From JALSRK01 sp964461995 (GTDB taxonomy: Bacteria; Acidobacteriota; Terriglobia; Bryobacterales; Bryobacteraceae): a DNA stretch of 64,000 bases. Positions within the stretch are counted from its first letter, which is position 1; every line of letters starts with the position of its first letter. Below are positions 1-8,642 of the stretch, one piece after another. A program made the position numbers and the translations under genes. Where the stretch lies: positions 1 through 64,000 of the forward strand of contig CAYWXL010000006.1 of the NCBI GenBank assembly GCA_964461995.1, in the 5' to 3' direction. The notes beneath the pieces were generated by a model, which was not told the DNA's origin, ran no database searches, and saw only the letters and a list, made by a program, of their open reading frames with translations.

Positions 1-574
1 GCGTCAACTCGAGCGCCAGCAAAGCGCGGCCCTTCACCTTGCCGGCCCGGACGGCTTCGGCGACGCGGCCTTCGACGCGACTGCCGCGCTCGGCGATGAT
101 GAAGCCGTCGATGACGAGGTCACGGTCGAGGGTGGCGTAGAAGCGGTCCCCCGGCATGCTCCACTCGCTCGAGAGATCTTCGTCGAGGATGACGTGGAGC
201 ACGGCGCCTTCCTGGAGGGTCACGCGGTGCGGCTCCGGGGGCGGAGGCGCCGGGGTATCAGAGACAAGAACGGCTGGAACTTCGGCATACGAGGCGGCGC
301 GGGCCACCACAGCCGGAGGGGGATCCGTGACCACGGAGGGTCTGGCGATGGGAGCCTGGGCGACCGGAGCGCGGAACGGCTTGCCCGGCTTGGGTTTCGG
401 GCGCTCCGGCGCCGGCTCCGGCCGGCGTTCCGCCGGAGCGGCCTGCGGAGTGAGATCCAGGACAGGAGGTGGTTGGACCTTCTCCGCGGGAGGTGGAGCC
501 TCCGGCCGGGTGGCCATCCAGACGAGGCCGCCGGCAAGGACCGCCCCGGAGAGGAACGCCAGCAAGCTTTTCAT
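1..574 (-). CDS. Membrane-anchored proline-rich protein, C-terminus cut by window edge
   Basis: An open reading frame starts at the ATG complementary to 572-574 and stays open to the first base, so the 3' end lies outside the window. A GGAG-type ribosome binding site sits just upstream. The 191 visible residues begin with one hydrophobic segment (about 4-22, signal peptide or anchor). A long linker rich in Pro, Ala and Glu follows (about 25-118). From about 118 there is a compact beta-rich stretch with the pattern LQEGAVLHVILDEDLSSE, GDRF, then VIDG and GSRVEGRV. This looks like a cell-envelope domain seen in acidobacterial proteins, but I cannot name its function. It is probably anchored in the inner membrane with the globular part outside. 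Frame and codon use fit the neighbours, so I am confident it is real. Confidence 0.8.
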   Translation of the reverse strand, partial: MKSLLAFLSGAVLAGGLVWMATRPEAPPPAEKVQPPPVLDLTPQAAPAERRPEPAPERPKPKPGKPFRAPVAQAPIARPSVVTDPPPAVVARAASYAEVPAVLVSDTPAPPPPEPHRVTLQEGAVLHVILDEDLSSEWSMPGDRFYATLDRDLVIDGFIIAERGSRVEGRVAEAVRAGKVKGRALLALELT

Positions 575-972
575 CTATCTCCGTCTCCGGAATAGTAAAC
601 GCAGCGGCGGAGGGAGCGGTTTCACGGTGAGTGGGCGGCGGAGATTCGGAAACCACGCCGGGCACAATGGACACAGAGGGATGGGGCAACAGGGTCCGAG
701 AACGGTTGGGCCGCTCCGGGGCCTGCTTGCCGCATGGCCACGCAGGGGTTCGAACCCGAGGGTGGCTCATGACCAGTTGCCGGACACAACGGCTATGGAC
801 AGGGCTCGTTTTCGAGAGGAGGACACGGGAAGGCACATCGCGGCGGCGGAGGAGCAGTTCGCCGAACGGCGTAGCTCCACGTGGGGCCCGCGGACCGTTG
901 GGCCGGCGCGGCGTCTGACAGGCCGTGGACACAAAGAGGACGCAGGGCGCAAAGGCTTGTCTGAGCCGGCCT
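575..972. other. Intergenic, no gene seen
   Basis: About 400 bases between two minus-strand genes. Short open frames on either strand here are Arg/Gly-rich translations of GC-rich DNA without a ribosome binding site or recognisable domain. The motif GGACACA recurs a few times with variation, and there is a 12-base palindrome GGGTTCGAACCC near 753. No tRNA fold or convincing terminator was found. The promoter of the left-edge gene should lie in the first part. Confidence 0.6.
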
Positions 973-2058
973 CTATTGGAGGTAGATCTTGGTGCGGATC
1001 AACTCGTGGCGGACCGGCGAGATCCAACGAATGAAGTAGCAGTAACCTTGGCCGTCGGAAAAAGCGAGGGCGCTGTGCTTCCACGGCAACAGCTTCGGTT
1101 GTGAGATAGCCACCCCGGCGGCGTTGTGGAGCGCGAGATACGGTAAGTTGCGCCTGCCGGGGCCCTCTGGCTGGGAGTACACCCAGTGCACCAAGAGATT
1201 TCCCTCGCCCACCGGAGCGATCCGCCACACTTGCTGGGAGACGGTGTCGCCTCCGAACGTGGAGTATCGCGCGGGCAAGGGGTTCTCAGCCGGCGGCTGC
1301 AACTTCACACGGCGGACCAGCGTCCCGTCGGAGCGGAAGACGCGCAGTTCGCGGGAGAACGGTAGGACATGGTAGACGAGATCTCCTTTCGTCCAGAGAT
1401 GGCCCAGGTCGATGTCTTTGTTGAGGCGATGCACCACGGAGCTCAATGAGGCACTCCGGGGCGTCTCGGGGCAGGAGGAGAACGAAGCGAGCCGCTCTCC
1501 CGCCGGTGAGTACTTGTGCACCATGGTGCATTCCTTCTCCAGGCCGCGAAAATAGCCGGCATTGAGCCCGAGTACATAGAAAGTCCCATCCGCTCCGGCG
1601 GCGACGTGTCGGAGCTCGACCGGTGGGGTAAGAACGACGGCGCGTCCGCGTTCGCCGTCCGGTCCCAGGACGAGCACCGCGGACACCGGACGGTTGGTCG
1701 AGCCGGGCCACATGGCGGGGAGGAGGGCGCGTCCCGCCCCGTCAACGTCAAAACCTTGAAAAATGCAAGCTCCGGGGCGCTTCAACTCGGGGAAGGCGGT
1801 GTCGAGTAAGTGCGTGGAAGGCGAGGCGGGGTGCGGAAGGAGCCGGTGTAGTAGCCGCTGTTTCGGCGCCAGAAGCAAGATTTCACCGGCGGGTCCCCGT
1901 TGAACCGCCTGAGGACGGGAGCCGGGAATCTCGAGGTATCGGCGGGAAACAATCTCGATCTTCAGCTCTCGTGGCTGAGCGGACGTCAAAGACGCGGCGG
2001 CGAAGAACGCACCGGCGAGAGCGGCGGCCGGTCCAAGGCGATGGCTGAGCGGTCTCAT
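973..2058 (-). CDS. Exported beta-propeller-like protein of unknown function
   Basis: A 361-residue protein beginning MRPLSHRLGPAAALAGAFF with a signal peptide ending near SLTSAQ. The frame is open further upstream to 2163, but the ATG at 2058 is preceded by AAAGG at a sensible distance and directly starts the signal peptide, so I chose it. The mature part has recurring strand-turn units such as GFDVDGAGRAL, AAGADGTFYVLG, VFRSDGTLV and LALHNAAGVA, typical of six-bladed NHL/SMP-like propellers. Cys-containing stretches (GLEKECTMVHKY, FSSCPETP) could form a disulfide after export. Its closest kin are probably the 6-bladed beta-propeller proteins common in Acidobacteria. Ligand and role are unknown, and the gene stands alone between an intergenic gap and dusB. 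Confidence 0.75.
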   Translation of the reverse strand: MRPLSHRLGPAAALAGAFFAAASLTSAQPRELKIEIVSRRYLEIPGSRPQAVQRGPAGEILLLAPKQRLLHRLLPHPASPSTHLLDTAFPELKRPGACIFQGFDVDGAGRALLPAMWPGSTNRPVSAVLVLGPDGERGRAVVLTPPVELRHVAAGADGTFYVLGLNAGYFRGLEKECTMVHKYSPAGERLASFSSCPETPRSASLSSVVHRLNKDIDLGHLWTKGDLVYHVLPFSRELRVFRSDGTLVRRVKLQPPAENPLPARYSTFGGDTVSQQVWRIAPVGEGNLLVHWVYSQPEGPGRRNLPYLALHNAAGVAISQPKLLPWKHSALAFSDGQGYCYFIRWISPVRHELIRTKIYLQ

Positions 2059-2337
2059 CGAAAACCTTTCGATTCGCTGTGGCGGCGCCGTGTGACCGGC
2101 TCCCGCCAACGCCAGCAAGAAAACGACGCTGCGGACCCGCGGGCGCTCGCGGGGCGCAAACACGGCAAATCATGGAAGCCGTTTTTCGGCTTTTTCGACA
2201 CCGCGCGCAGGTGTTTTGTTCCGGAAATTTCCTGAGGCGGGTGGAAGTGACCGCACGGCGGTTTCTCCGGCTTCCCCGGCGCGCCAGAGGCACGGCGCCG
2301 AAGAGTAAGCGGGACCGAACGATAGAATAAAAGAAGC

Positions 2338-3351
2338 ATGAGGTTCCTGCCCGAGAGCTTCCGCATCGGCGGCGTCGAGATCCGCCCGGCCACGGTATTG
2401 GCGCCGATGGCAGGGATCACCGACACCGTCTTCCGGCGCCTGATCCGGGAGCAGGGTGGCTGCGGCCTGCTGATGACGGAGTTCACCAGCTCGCACGGCG
2501 TGGTGGCCACGGCGCGGGCGAAGAAGCCCACGCGGACCTTCGACTACCTGCGCTTCGAGGAGTGTGAACGGCCGATCTCGGCGCAGCTTTTCGGCGCCGA
2601 TCCGGAAGTGATGGCGAATGCGGCGCGGTTCTGCGAAGAGTTGGGCTTCGACATCGTGGACATCAACTTCGGCTGCCCGGTGAAGAAAGTGGTGCGGTGC
2701 AACGGCGGCTCGGGGCTGCTGCGCGACCTGAAGCTGGTCGAGCGCCTGCTGCGGACGGTCCGGGCGGCGATCCGCATCCCGCTGACGATCAAGTGCCGGG
2801 CGGGCTGGAGCGAGCAGGAGCTGGTGCACGTGGAGCTGGCGAAGCTGGCCGAGGACTGCGGCGTGGAGGCGATCGCGCTGCATCCCCGCACTCGGGAGCA
2901 GGGCTACAGCGGGCGGGCCGACTGGTCGCGCATCGCCGAGGTGAAGGCGGCGGTGAAAATCCCCGTGATCGGCAACGGCGACATCGTGACGCCGGAGGAT
3001 GCCGAGCGGATGGTGCGCGAGACCGGCTGCAACGCGGTGATGATCGGCCGGGCGGCGGCCTCGAACCCGTGGATTTTCCGGCAGATTAAGGAATATATGC
3101 AGACCGGCGATTATTTCCGGCCGACCGAGCAGGACCGCTACCGCATGATGCGGACCTACTACGAGCTGCTGGCCGAGCGAGGCGCGCCGGACACGACAGG
3201 CAAGATGAAGCAGTTCGCCACACTGTTCACCCACGGCGTGCGGAACGGCTCGAAGCTGCGGACGGCCATCCACCGCTCGAAGACCGCCGAAGAGATCCTC
3301 GCCGTGGTCGATGAGTTCTTCACCCGCCAGGCGGAGCCCGCCCTTACATGA
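2338..3351 (+). CDS. dusB: tRNA-dihydrouridine synthase
   Basis: This 337-residue FMN flavoenzyme reduces uridine to dihydrouridine in the D-loop of tRNA using NADPH, in the cytoplasm. The N-terminal TIM barrel opens with the FMN-binding VLAPMAGITDTVFRRL (about 20-35). The family signature INFGCPVKKVVRCNGGSGLL (about 109-128) contains Cys113 of the GCP motif, expected to be the catalytic acid. FMN-phosphate motifs IGNGDI and MIGRAAASNPWIF follow at about 220 and 240. The all-helical tRNA-binding domain occupies roughly 250-337. Length is normal for the DusB/NifR3 group. The start follows a purine-rich AAAAGAAG. The stop overlaps the rnhA start by four bases (ATGA), so the two genes are translationally coupled. 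Confidence 0.95.
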   Translation: MRFLPESFRIGGVEIRPATVLAPMAGITDTVFRRLIREQGGCGLLMTEFTSSHGVVATARAKKPTRTFDYLRFEECERPISAQLFGADPEVMANAARFCEELGFDIVDINFGCPVKKVVRCNGGSGLLRDLKLVERLLRTVRAAIRIPLTIKCRAGWSEQELVHVELAKLAEDCGVEAIALHPRTREQGYSGRADWSRIAEVKAAVKIPVIGNGDIVTPEDAERMVRETGCNAVMIGRAAASNPWIFRQIKEYMQTGDYFRPTEQDRYRMMRTYYELLAERGAPDTTGKMKQFATLFTHGVRNGSKLRTAIHRSKTAEEILAVVDEFFTRQAEPALT

Positions 3352-3800
3352 AGAAGGTGAAGCTGATCACCGACGGGGCCTGCCTCGGCAACCCCGGCCC
3401 GGGGGGCTGGGCCTGCATCCTGCGCTACGGCAGGCACAAGCGCGAACTCTGGGGCTCGGAACCGGAGACGACGAACAACCGCATGGAGCTAACGGCGGCG
3501 GTGAAGGGATTGGCGGCGCTGCGGGAGCCCTGCGAGGTGGAGATCACCACGGATTCGAACTACCTCCGCAAGGGCATCACCGAGTGGATCCACAAGTGGA
3601 AGCGCAACGGCTGGCGGACTTCCACCAGGAAGCCGGTGGTGAACCAAGATCTATGGGAGGCGCTCGACGAGCAGGTCTCGCGGCACAAGACCGAATGGAA
3701 GTGGACCAAGGGCCACGCCACGCACGCGGACAACAACCGGTGCGACGAGCTGGCGCAGCGGGCAGCGCGGGAGCAATCCTCCGGCAGCCGGCGAGTGTGA
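3348..3800 (+). CDS. rnhA: Ribonuclease HI
   Basis: This 150-residue enzyme cuts the RNA strand of RNA-DNA hybrids (R-loops, lagging-strand primers). The DEDD catalytic set is complete: Asp9 in LITDGACLGNPGPGGW, Glu47 in NNRMELTAA, Asp69 in TTDSNYL and Asp133 in NNRCDELA. The mobile-loop histidine is present in WTKGHATHADNN (His123). The basic handle region (HKWKRNGWRTSTRKPV, about 82-97) used in substrate binding is also present. The length matches the classic E. coli-type enzyme, with no C-terminal fusion. The start codon overlaps the dusB stop, and the next gene converges from the minus strand only about 20 bases away. Confidence 0.97.
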   Translation: MKKVKLITDGACLGNPGPGGWACILRYGRHKRELWGSEPETTNNRMELTAAVKGLAALREPCEVEITTDSNYLRKGITEWIHKWKRNGWRTSTRKPVVNQDLWEALDEQVSRHKTEWKWTKGHATHADNNRCDELAQRAAREQSSGSRRV

Positions 3801-3821
3801 GCGGAGGGGTACGGGGCTGTT

Positions 3822-4247
<426 letters not shown>

Positions 4248-4256
4248 TCCGGCTCT

Positions 4257-4844
4257 CTAAAGTCGCGACACTTTCTCAAGGAAATAGCGGTGGACGCGGC
4301 GGTCGGCGCTCAGTTCCGGGTGGAAAGTGGCGACCAGGTGGGGGCCCTGTTCGACGAGGACCGGATCGCCCTGGTAGCGGGCCAGCACGCAGACACGGTC
4401 GCCCACGTTCCGGATGAGCGGGGCGCGGATGAAGACGGCTTCCAGGTCGCCCTCGCCAAGCTCGCCGTTGACCGAGGCTTCCAGCGCAACGCGGGCGACG
4501 CGGCTGTGGACCTGGCGCCCGTAAGCGTTGCGCTCGACGCGGATATCGACGAGGCCGAGAGACGGCTGCGCCGGGTTGGTGACCTCCCGGGCGAGCAGAA
4601 TCGCGCCGGCGCAGGTGCCGAAGATCGGCTTCGCCGCGCCGAAGCGTTTCAAAGGCTCGAGCAGGCCCTCTTCCTGGATGAGCTTGAGCATGGTGGTGCT
4701 CTCGCCGCCGGGGATCACCAAGGCGTCGAGCGGCTCGAGTTCGGCGGCGGAGCGGACTTCGACGGCGCCGCCGCCGGCTTGCTCCAGGGCCGCGCGATGG
4801 GCTTCGAAATCGCCTTGAAGCGCCAACACTCCGACTCGTTTCAT
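4257..4844 (-). CDS. pdxT: Glutaminase subunit of PLP synthase
   Basis: PdxT hydrolyses glutamine and passes ammonia to PdxS in the DXP-independent synthesis of pyridoxal 5'-phosphate. The 195-residue protein is a class I glutamine amidotransferase. It has VGVLALQGDFEAH at the start, the oxyanion region IPGGEST (about 44-50), the nucleophile Cys78 in FGTCAGAILLA, and His175/Glu177 in ATFHPEL. The frame stays open to 4922, but the ATG at 4844 has a strong GAGGAGA ribosome binding site and gives the canonical N-terminus MKRVGVLALQG. It follows pdxS by about 70 bases and precedes the ArsC-like gene. Confidence 0.96.
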   Translation of the reverse strand: MKRVGVLALQGDFEAHRAALEQAGGGAVEVRSAAELEPLDALVIPGGESTTMLKLIQEEGLLEPLKRFGAAKPIFGTCAGAILLAREVTNPAQPSLGLVDIRVERNAYGRQVHSRVARVALEASVNGELGEGDLEAVFIRAPLIRNVGDRVCVLARYQGDPVLVEQGPHLVATFHPELSADRRVHRYFLEKVSRL

Positions 4845-4915
4845 CGCTGTCTCCTCGCGGCCGGGCAGGGACGGGGCGTGCAGGCCCCGCCCTTCGGCGC
4901 CGGAATCCGCCGCCA

Positions 4916-5800
4916 TCACCACCCGCGGGTCTGCAGCAGCTCGGACTCGTCCATCTTGGAGACGTCGAGGCCAGGCATGCCCATTCCCAGCTCCTCGCTG
5001 GCTTCGAGCAGCTTCTTCGGGTCGTTGTAATAAGTAGCCGCCTTGACGATGGCCCGGGCGCGGGCCTCAGGATCGTCGCTCTTGAAGATGCCCGAGCCGA
5101 CGAAGACCGCTTCGGCGCCGAGCTGCATGACGAGGGCGGCGTCGGCAGGCGTGGCGATGCCGCCAGCCGAGAAGTTCGGCACGGGGAGCTTGCCGTGCTC
5201 ATGAACGTACTGGACCAGCTCGAGAGGCGCGCCGAGCTTCTTGGCCTCGTGGACCAGTTCCTCCTTGCCGAGGACGGTGAGCTGCTTCATCTCCTTGACG
5301 ATGGTCCGGATGTGGCGCACCGCCTCGACGATGTTGCCGGAGCCGGCTTCGCCCTTGGTGCGGATCATGGCTGCGCCTTCGGCGATGCGGCGCAGGGCCT
5401 CGCCGAGATTGCGTGCGCCGCAGACGAAGGGGACCTTGAATTTGCGTTTGTCGATGTGGTGCTCCTCGTCGGCCGGCGTGAGGACTTCGCTCTCGTCGAT
5501 GTAATCGACTTCGAGGGCCTCGAGGATGCGCGCTTCCATAAAGTGGCCGATACGCGCCTTGGCCATGACGGGGATGCTGACGGCCTCCATGATCTCGCGG
5601 ATCTTCTTGATGGGGGCCATGCGGGCCACGCCGCCCTCTTTGCGGATGTCGGCAGGCACGCGCTCGAGAGCCATGACAGCGGCCGCGCCGGCCTTTTCTG
5701 CGATTTTGGCCTGTTCGGCGTTGGTGACGTCCATGATGACGCCGCCCTTCAACATCTCGGCCAGGCCTACCTTGACACGGAACTCGTCGTCCAAATACAT
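4916..5800 (-). CDS. pdxS: PLP synthase subunit PdxS
   Basis: PdxS condenses ribose 5-phosphate, glyceraldehyde 3-phosphate and ammonia into pyridoxal 5'-phosphate as a (beta/alpha)8 dodecamer decorated by PdxT. The sequence is highly conserved: KVGLAEMLKGGVIMDVTN near the start, VMALERVPADIRKEGG, PVMAKARIGHF with the first catalytic lysine, and PFVCGARNLGEALRRI with the second catalytic lysine region. The phosphate-binding ending is NFSAGGIATPADAALVMQLGAEAVFVGSGIF. Two ATGs two codons apart (5806 and 5800) are possible. The GAGGGAG ribosome binding site is spaced properly only for 5800, giving 294 residues beginning MYLDDEF. It sits between the MocR regulator and pdxT in one transcription direction. 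Confidence 0.97.
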   Translation of the reverse strand: MYLDDEFRVKVGLAEMLKGGVIMDVTNAEQAKIAEKAGAAAVMALERVPADIRKEGGVARMAPIKKIREIMEAVSIPVMAKARIGHFMEARILEALEVDYIDESEVLTPADEEHHIDKRKFKVPFVCGARNLGEALRRIAEGAAMIRTKGEAGSGNIVEAVRHIRTIVKEMKQLTVLGKEELVHEAKKLGAPLELVQYVHEHGKLPVPNFSAGGIATPADAALVMQLGAEAVFVGSGIFKSDDPEARARAIVKAATYYNDPKKLLEASEELGMGMPGLDVSKMDESELLQTRGW

Positions 5801-5896
5801 TGCCATCTCTCCCTCTTGGTCATTCGGCGGCGGCGTCCGGCTCGAGGCGGGCCGCCGCTGCGGTTGGCTGTCTCGCACTCGGCTCACGTCCTCGGC

Positions 5897-7402
5897 TCAC
5901 ACCATCGCCGGGGCGGGCTCGAAGGGCGGGAACGCCCGGGCCCGGTCCAGCTCCCGTTTGAACAGATCCCCAAGTATCGCGATCCCCTCGGTGATCTGCG
6001 CAGGCGCGGCGCCGGCGAAGCTGAGGCGCAGGGCGTGGGGGCACGGCCGGGTCACGGCGAAGTAGCGCCCGGGAAGGTAATCGACGCCTGCGTTTTGCGC
6101 CGCCGGCAGGAGCGCCTCGGCGTCCAGCAGCTCGGGAAGCTCGATCCAGATATTCATTCCTCCTTGCGGCCGGGTGAAGTGGGTCCCGGCAGGCAGGTGA
6201 CGCCGGCAGGCCTCCAGAGCAGCCGCCAGACGCTTGCGTCCCCCTTCGACTACTCTCCGGCGATGCCGGTCGAGCCGGCCGGATTCCGCGAACCGCCACA
6301 GCAGCGCCTGGGCGAGCTGGTCGGTATGCAGATCCGACCACTGTTTGGCCTCGGCCAGCCTGGCGATTACGGCGCGGGGCGCCAGGACCCACCCGACGCG
6401 CAAGCCGGGGAAGGCGACCTTCGAGAAACTCCGCAACTGGATCACGTCGCCGGTTTCATCGAGCTGCTTGAGCGAGGGGATGGGCGAGCCTTCGTACCGC
6501 AAGCCGGCGTAGATGTCGTTCTCGGCGACGACTGTTCCCGCGGCGCGGGCGAGGTTCAGCAAAGCCCGGCGCTCGTCGAGGGGCAGGGTCGCGCCGGTGG
6601 GGTTCTGGAAATCCGGCGTCACGATCAGCAGCTTCGGCCGCTGGGACCGTAGAACTTCGCCCAACTGGTCGAGGTCGATTCCCCGGTGTCCCACCGGCAC
6701 GCCGATGAGTCGCGCGCCTGCACGGTTCAGAGCATGATGGACGCCCGGGTAGACGGGGTCTTCGACGGCCACGGTCTCGCCGGGGGCGATGAGAACACGC
6801 TGCAAGAGGTCCAGCGCCTGTTGGCACCCACTGGTGACGATGATCTCGTCGGAATCCCGGGCTTCACCGCTCCGTCTCGCGGCATCCCACAGGTAACGCC
6901 GTAGCGGCGCGTAGCCGGTGGGCGAGCCGAGCTGCAGAACGTCGGCGGCAGCCGAGTCCAGCACCTGGGCCAGAGTTTCCCGGATCTCTTCAAGCGGAAA
7001 CAGGTCGGCGGCGGGGCGGGAAGTAGCGAAGCTGATCCGGACGTTACCTGCGGGGGCCAAGTGAGGCAGGTCCCAGTCCGGCTGGGTCAAGAGAGCCTGC
7101 CAGTCGAGGCCCGGACGGGCGGACCTTGCGGCATCGGAGACGAAACTGCCGCGGCCGACGTGGCGGCGGATCAGCCCCTCGGACTCAAGCAGCTCATAGG
7201 CCGCTGTAATGGTTGTCCGATTCAGTCCAATCTTGCCAGCCAATTCCCGCGTCGCCGGCAGCCGTTCTCCTGCTTGAAGCTGTCCGGAAACGATCAAGTC
7301 CTTGATGTGCTGATAAATCTGGCGGTAGATCGGGACGCCCGAGGAGACATCGATCTGAGGCCGGGGGATCGCCAAGTGCGAAACAACCTCCTTTGCCAGC
7401 AT
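5897..7402 (-). CDS. MocR/PdxR-type regulator (GntR HTH fused to aminotransferase)
   Basis: A 501-residue chimera. A GntR winged-helix domain (about 20-90: GVPIYRQIYQHIKDLIVSG, LPATRELAGKIGLNRTTI, HVGRGSFV) is joined to a fold-type I aminotransferase domain (about 120-495). The latter keeps the PLP-binding signature SFSKVAFPGLRVGW with the Schiff-base lysine, plus NPTGATLP and NDIYAGLRY. Such regulators sense PLP or PLP-amino acid adducts. Position directly upstream of pdxST on the same strand suggests a PdxR-like role. The ATG at 7402 has no ribosome binding site. An AAAGGAGG lies inside the frame and points to a TTG at about 7375 as an alternative start, giving 492 residues. An inverted repeat lies just upstream. 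Confidence 0.9.
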   Translation of the reverse strand: MLAKEVVSHLAIPRPQIDVSSGVPIYRQIYQHIKDLIVSGQLQAGERLPATRELAGKIGLNRTTITAAYELLESEGLIRRHVGRGSFVSDAARSARPGLDWQALLTQPDWDLPHLAPAGNVRISFATSRPAADLFPLEEIRETLAQVLDSAAADVLQLGSPTGYAPLRRYLWDAARRSGEARDSDEIIVTSGCQQALDLLQRVLIAPGETVAVEDPVYPGVHHALNRAGARLIGVPVGHRGIDLDQLGEVLRSQRPKLLIVTPDFQNPTGATLPLDERRALLNLARAAGTVVAENDIYAGLRYEGSPIPSLKQLDETGDVIQLRSFSKVAFPGLRVGWVLAPRAVIARLAEAKQWSDLHTDQLAQALLWRFAESGRLDRHRRRVVEGGRKRLAAALEACRRHLPAGTHFTRPQGGMNIWIELPELLDAEALLPAAQNAGVDYLPGRYFAVTRPCPHALRLSFAGAAPAQITEGIAILGDLFKRELDRARAFPPFEPAPAMV

Positions 7403-7407
7403 ACCAG

Positions 7408-7432
7408 ATTGGATGACTTGTATCCATCCAAT
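7408..7432. promoter_or_regulatory. Inverted repeat between mocR and the RidA-like gene, likely operator
   Basis: ATTGGATG (7408-7415) and CATCCAAT (7425-7432) form a perfect 8-base inverted repeat with a 9-base spacer. It lies in the 76-base divergent region between the MocR-type regulator (minus) and the exported RidA-like protein (plus). It overlaps where the -35 box of the plus-strand gene would be, since a -10-like TAGAAT is at 7452-7457 without a good -35. Inference: this is the MocR binding site, autoregulating the PLP operon and activating the divergent gene. Confidence 0.6.
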
Positions 7433-7478
7433 CGGCTTCCGGCCGGTCTGTTAGAATCAGGGCAGCGCATTGTCTGTT

Positions 7479-8615
7479 ATGAGCATCGGCCGGCTCTGCG
7501 TCATCACGGTTGTGGGCATGGTTGTTGCGGCGGGTTCGCCAAACGCCTGGGCCGCTCAGAAGCCGGAGAAAGAGCCGAAGACCCAGACGCTGCACGTCGT
7601 GCCCGATCCCCCGCCAGTGGTCACGGCCGATGTCTCGCGGCTGGTTTTCCGGGTGGCCCCTCTTTCGCCTCGAGGTTTACTTTCCAAGCAGGTGTTGCAC
7701 CAGCTAAAGGCGCTGCAGAAGTTGAACCGGCAAGCCCGGGTAGTGCAGTTGCGAGCGTTCGTGGCGGGTACCGCGGACACGCGGCGCGTTCGGGCGGTGG
7801 TGAGCGAATTCTTCACTCAACGGCGATTGCCGCTGCCGGCGCTGAGCGTAGTCGGCGTAGGCCGTTTGCCGGTGAAGACGGCGCAGGTCGTCATCGAGTC
7901 GGTGGCGGAAGCGAAACGGACGCAGAACCCGGCTGGCCTGGCGTTCATTGCCGGCCAAGTGGTGGATTCCGGGGCGCCGGTGCTCGAGGTGGCGCCGCTG
8001 GCGGAGCAGTCGCTGGACCGGGTGGGGGCGGCGGCGCGGGAGCTGGGGCTGGAACCTGCCGAGGACGTGTTGCGGGTGACCTGTTACTGCAGCTCTTTGG
8101 ACGACGCCGATCAGGTCCGAAGGGCTATGCTAGAACGATTCCCCCGGGCGGCTGTGAACCACATGCAGCTCCGGCGGGTCTATACGGGGGCCGCCGTGAC
8201 TTGCGAGGCGGTCGCCCGGTTGCGGCGCGCGCCGGCCAGCCAGGTGCAAGTGCAGCAGTTGGACGGCTTAGGTCCGGTGGAAGGCGCATCGCACGTGGCG
8301 TTGTTCGCTCCGGGCAAAGTTGCCTTTAGCGGAACGCAACTAGCGTTCCGCTTCGAGGACTCTGACGTACGGCTGGCTTTCCACCGACTGGGGCAATCGT
8401 TGAAGGCAGCGGGCAGCTCGCTCGACAGGGTCGCCGTAGCGCGGTTTTACACGCTGTCATTGGGAATCAATGACAGCATTCGCAAGCTGCGCGGGGATTT
8501 CTTCGGGCGGAATCCTTCCCCGGCTACGACGATGGTGCGGGTGGATACTCTTCCTTCACTGGACGCGAGTTTCGCGGTGGACGTCGTCGCGGCACTTGCC
8601 AGCGAGAACCAGTAG
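7479..8615 (+). CDS. Exported protein with three degenerate RidA-like repeats
   Basis: A 378-residue protein with a signal peptide (about 1-26, ending NAWAA). The mature part reads as three successive copies resembling the YjgF/RidA fold, at about 52-146, 153-250 and 270-373. Repeat 1 shows the RidA pattern clearly: VVQLRAFVAGTAD, EFF, then LPALSVVGVGRLPVKTAQVVIESVA. Repeat 3 repeats it (VAVARFYTLSL, DFFGRNPSPATTMVRVDTLPS, FAVDVVAAL). Repeat 2 is the most divergent. The arginine that binds the substrate carboxylate in RidA enamine/imine deaminases (in the PxRxxV position) is missing in all three, so deaminase activity is doubtful. An alternative TTG start lies three codons upstream at 7470. 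Divergent from the MocR/PLP operon, which is relevant because RidA proteins detoxify PLP-enzyme intermediates. The repeat call is my reading and not verified by search. Confidence 0.75.
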   Translation: MSIGRLCVITVVGMVVAAGSPNAWAAQKPEKEPKTQTLHVVPDPPPVVTADVSRLVFRVAPLSPRGLLSKQVLHQLKALQKLNRQARVVQLRAFVAGTADTRRVRAVVSEFFTQRRLPLPALSVVGVGRLPVKTAQVVIESVAEAKRTQNPAGLAFIAGQVVDSGAPVLEVAPLAEQSLDRVGAAARELGLEPAEDVLRVTCYCSSLDDADQVRRAMLERFPRAAVNHMQLRRVYTGAAVTCEAVARLRRAPASQVQVQQLDGLGPVEGASHVALFAPGKVAFSGTQLAFRFEDSDVRLAFHRLGQSLKAAGSSLDRVAVARFYTLSLGINDSIRKLRGDFFGRNPSPATTMVRVDTLPSLDASFAVDVVAALASENQ

Positions 8616-8639
8616 CCGGGCGCCGGCGCGCTTCCGGCT
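8614..8639. terminator. Hairpin between convergent genes, possible bidirectional terminator
   Basis: AGCCGG-GCGC-cggc-GCGC-tt-CCGGCT forms a strong GC stem starting at the stop codon of the RidA-like gene and ending just before the prmA stop. There is no T-tract, so this is a structural call only. Confidence 0.4.
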
Positions 8640-8642
8640 CCC

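Noticed and set aside
738..775. tRNA-like GGTTCGAACC arm
   Set aside because: It resembles a T-arm, but the flanking bases do not pair correctly and no anticodon arm, D-arm or acceptor stem could be drawn.
5195..6652. 485-residue open frame on the plus strand
   Set aside because: It lies antisense to pdxS and the MocR regulator, both certain. Its composition (Asp/Val/Gly-rich) is the mirror of high-GC coding DNA; it has no recognisable domain or ribosome binding site.
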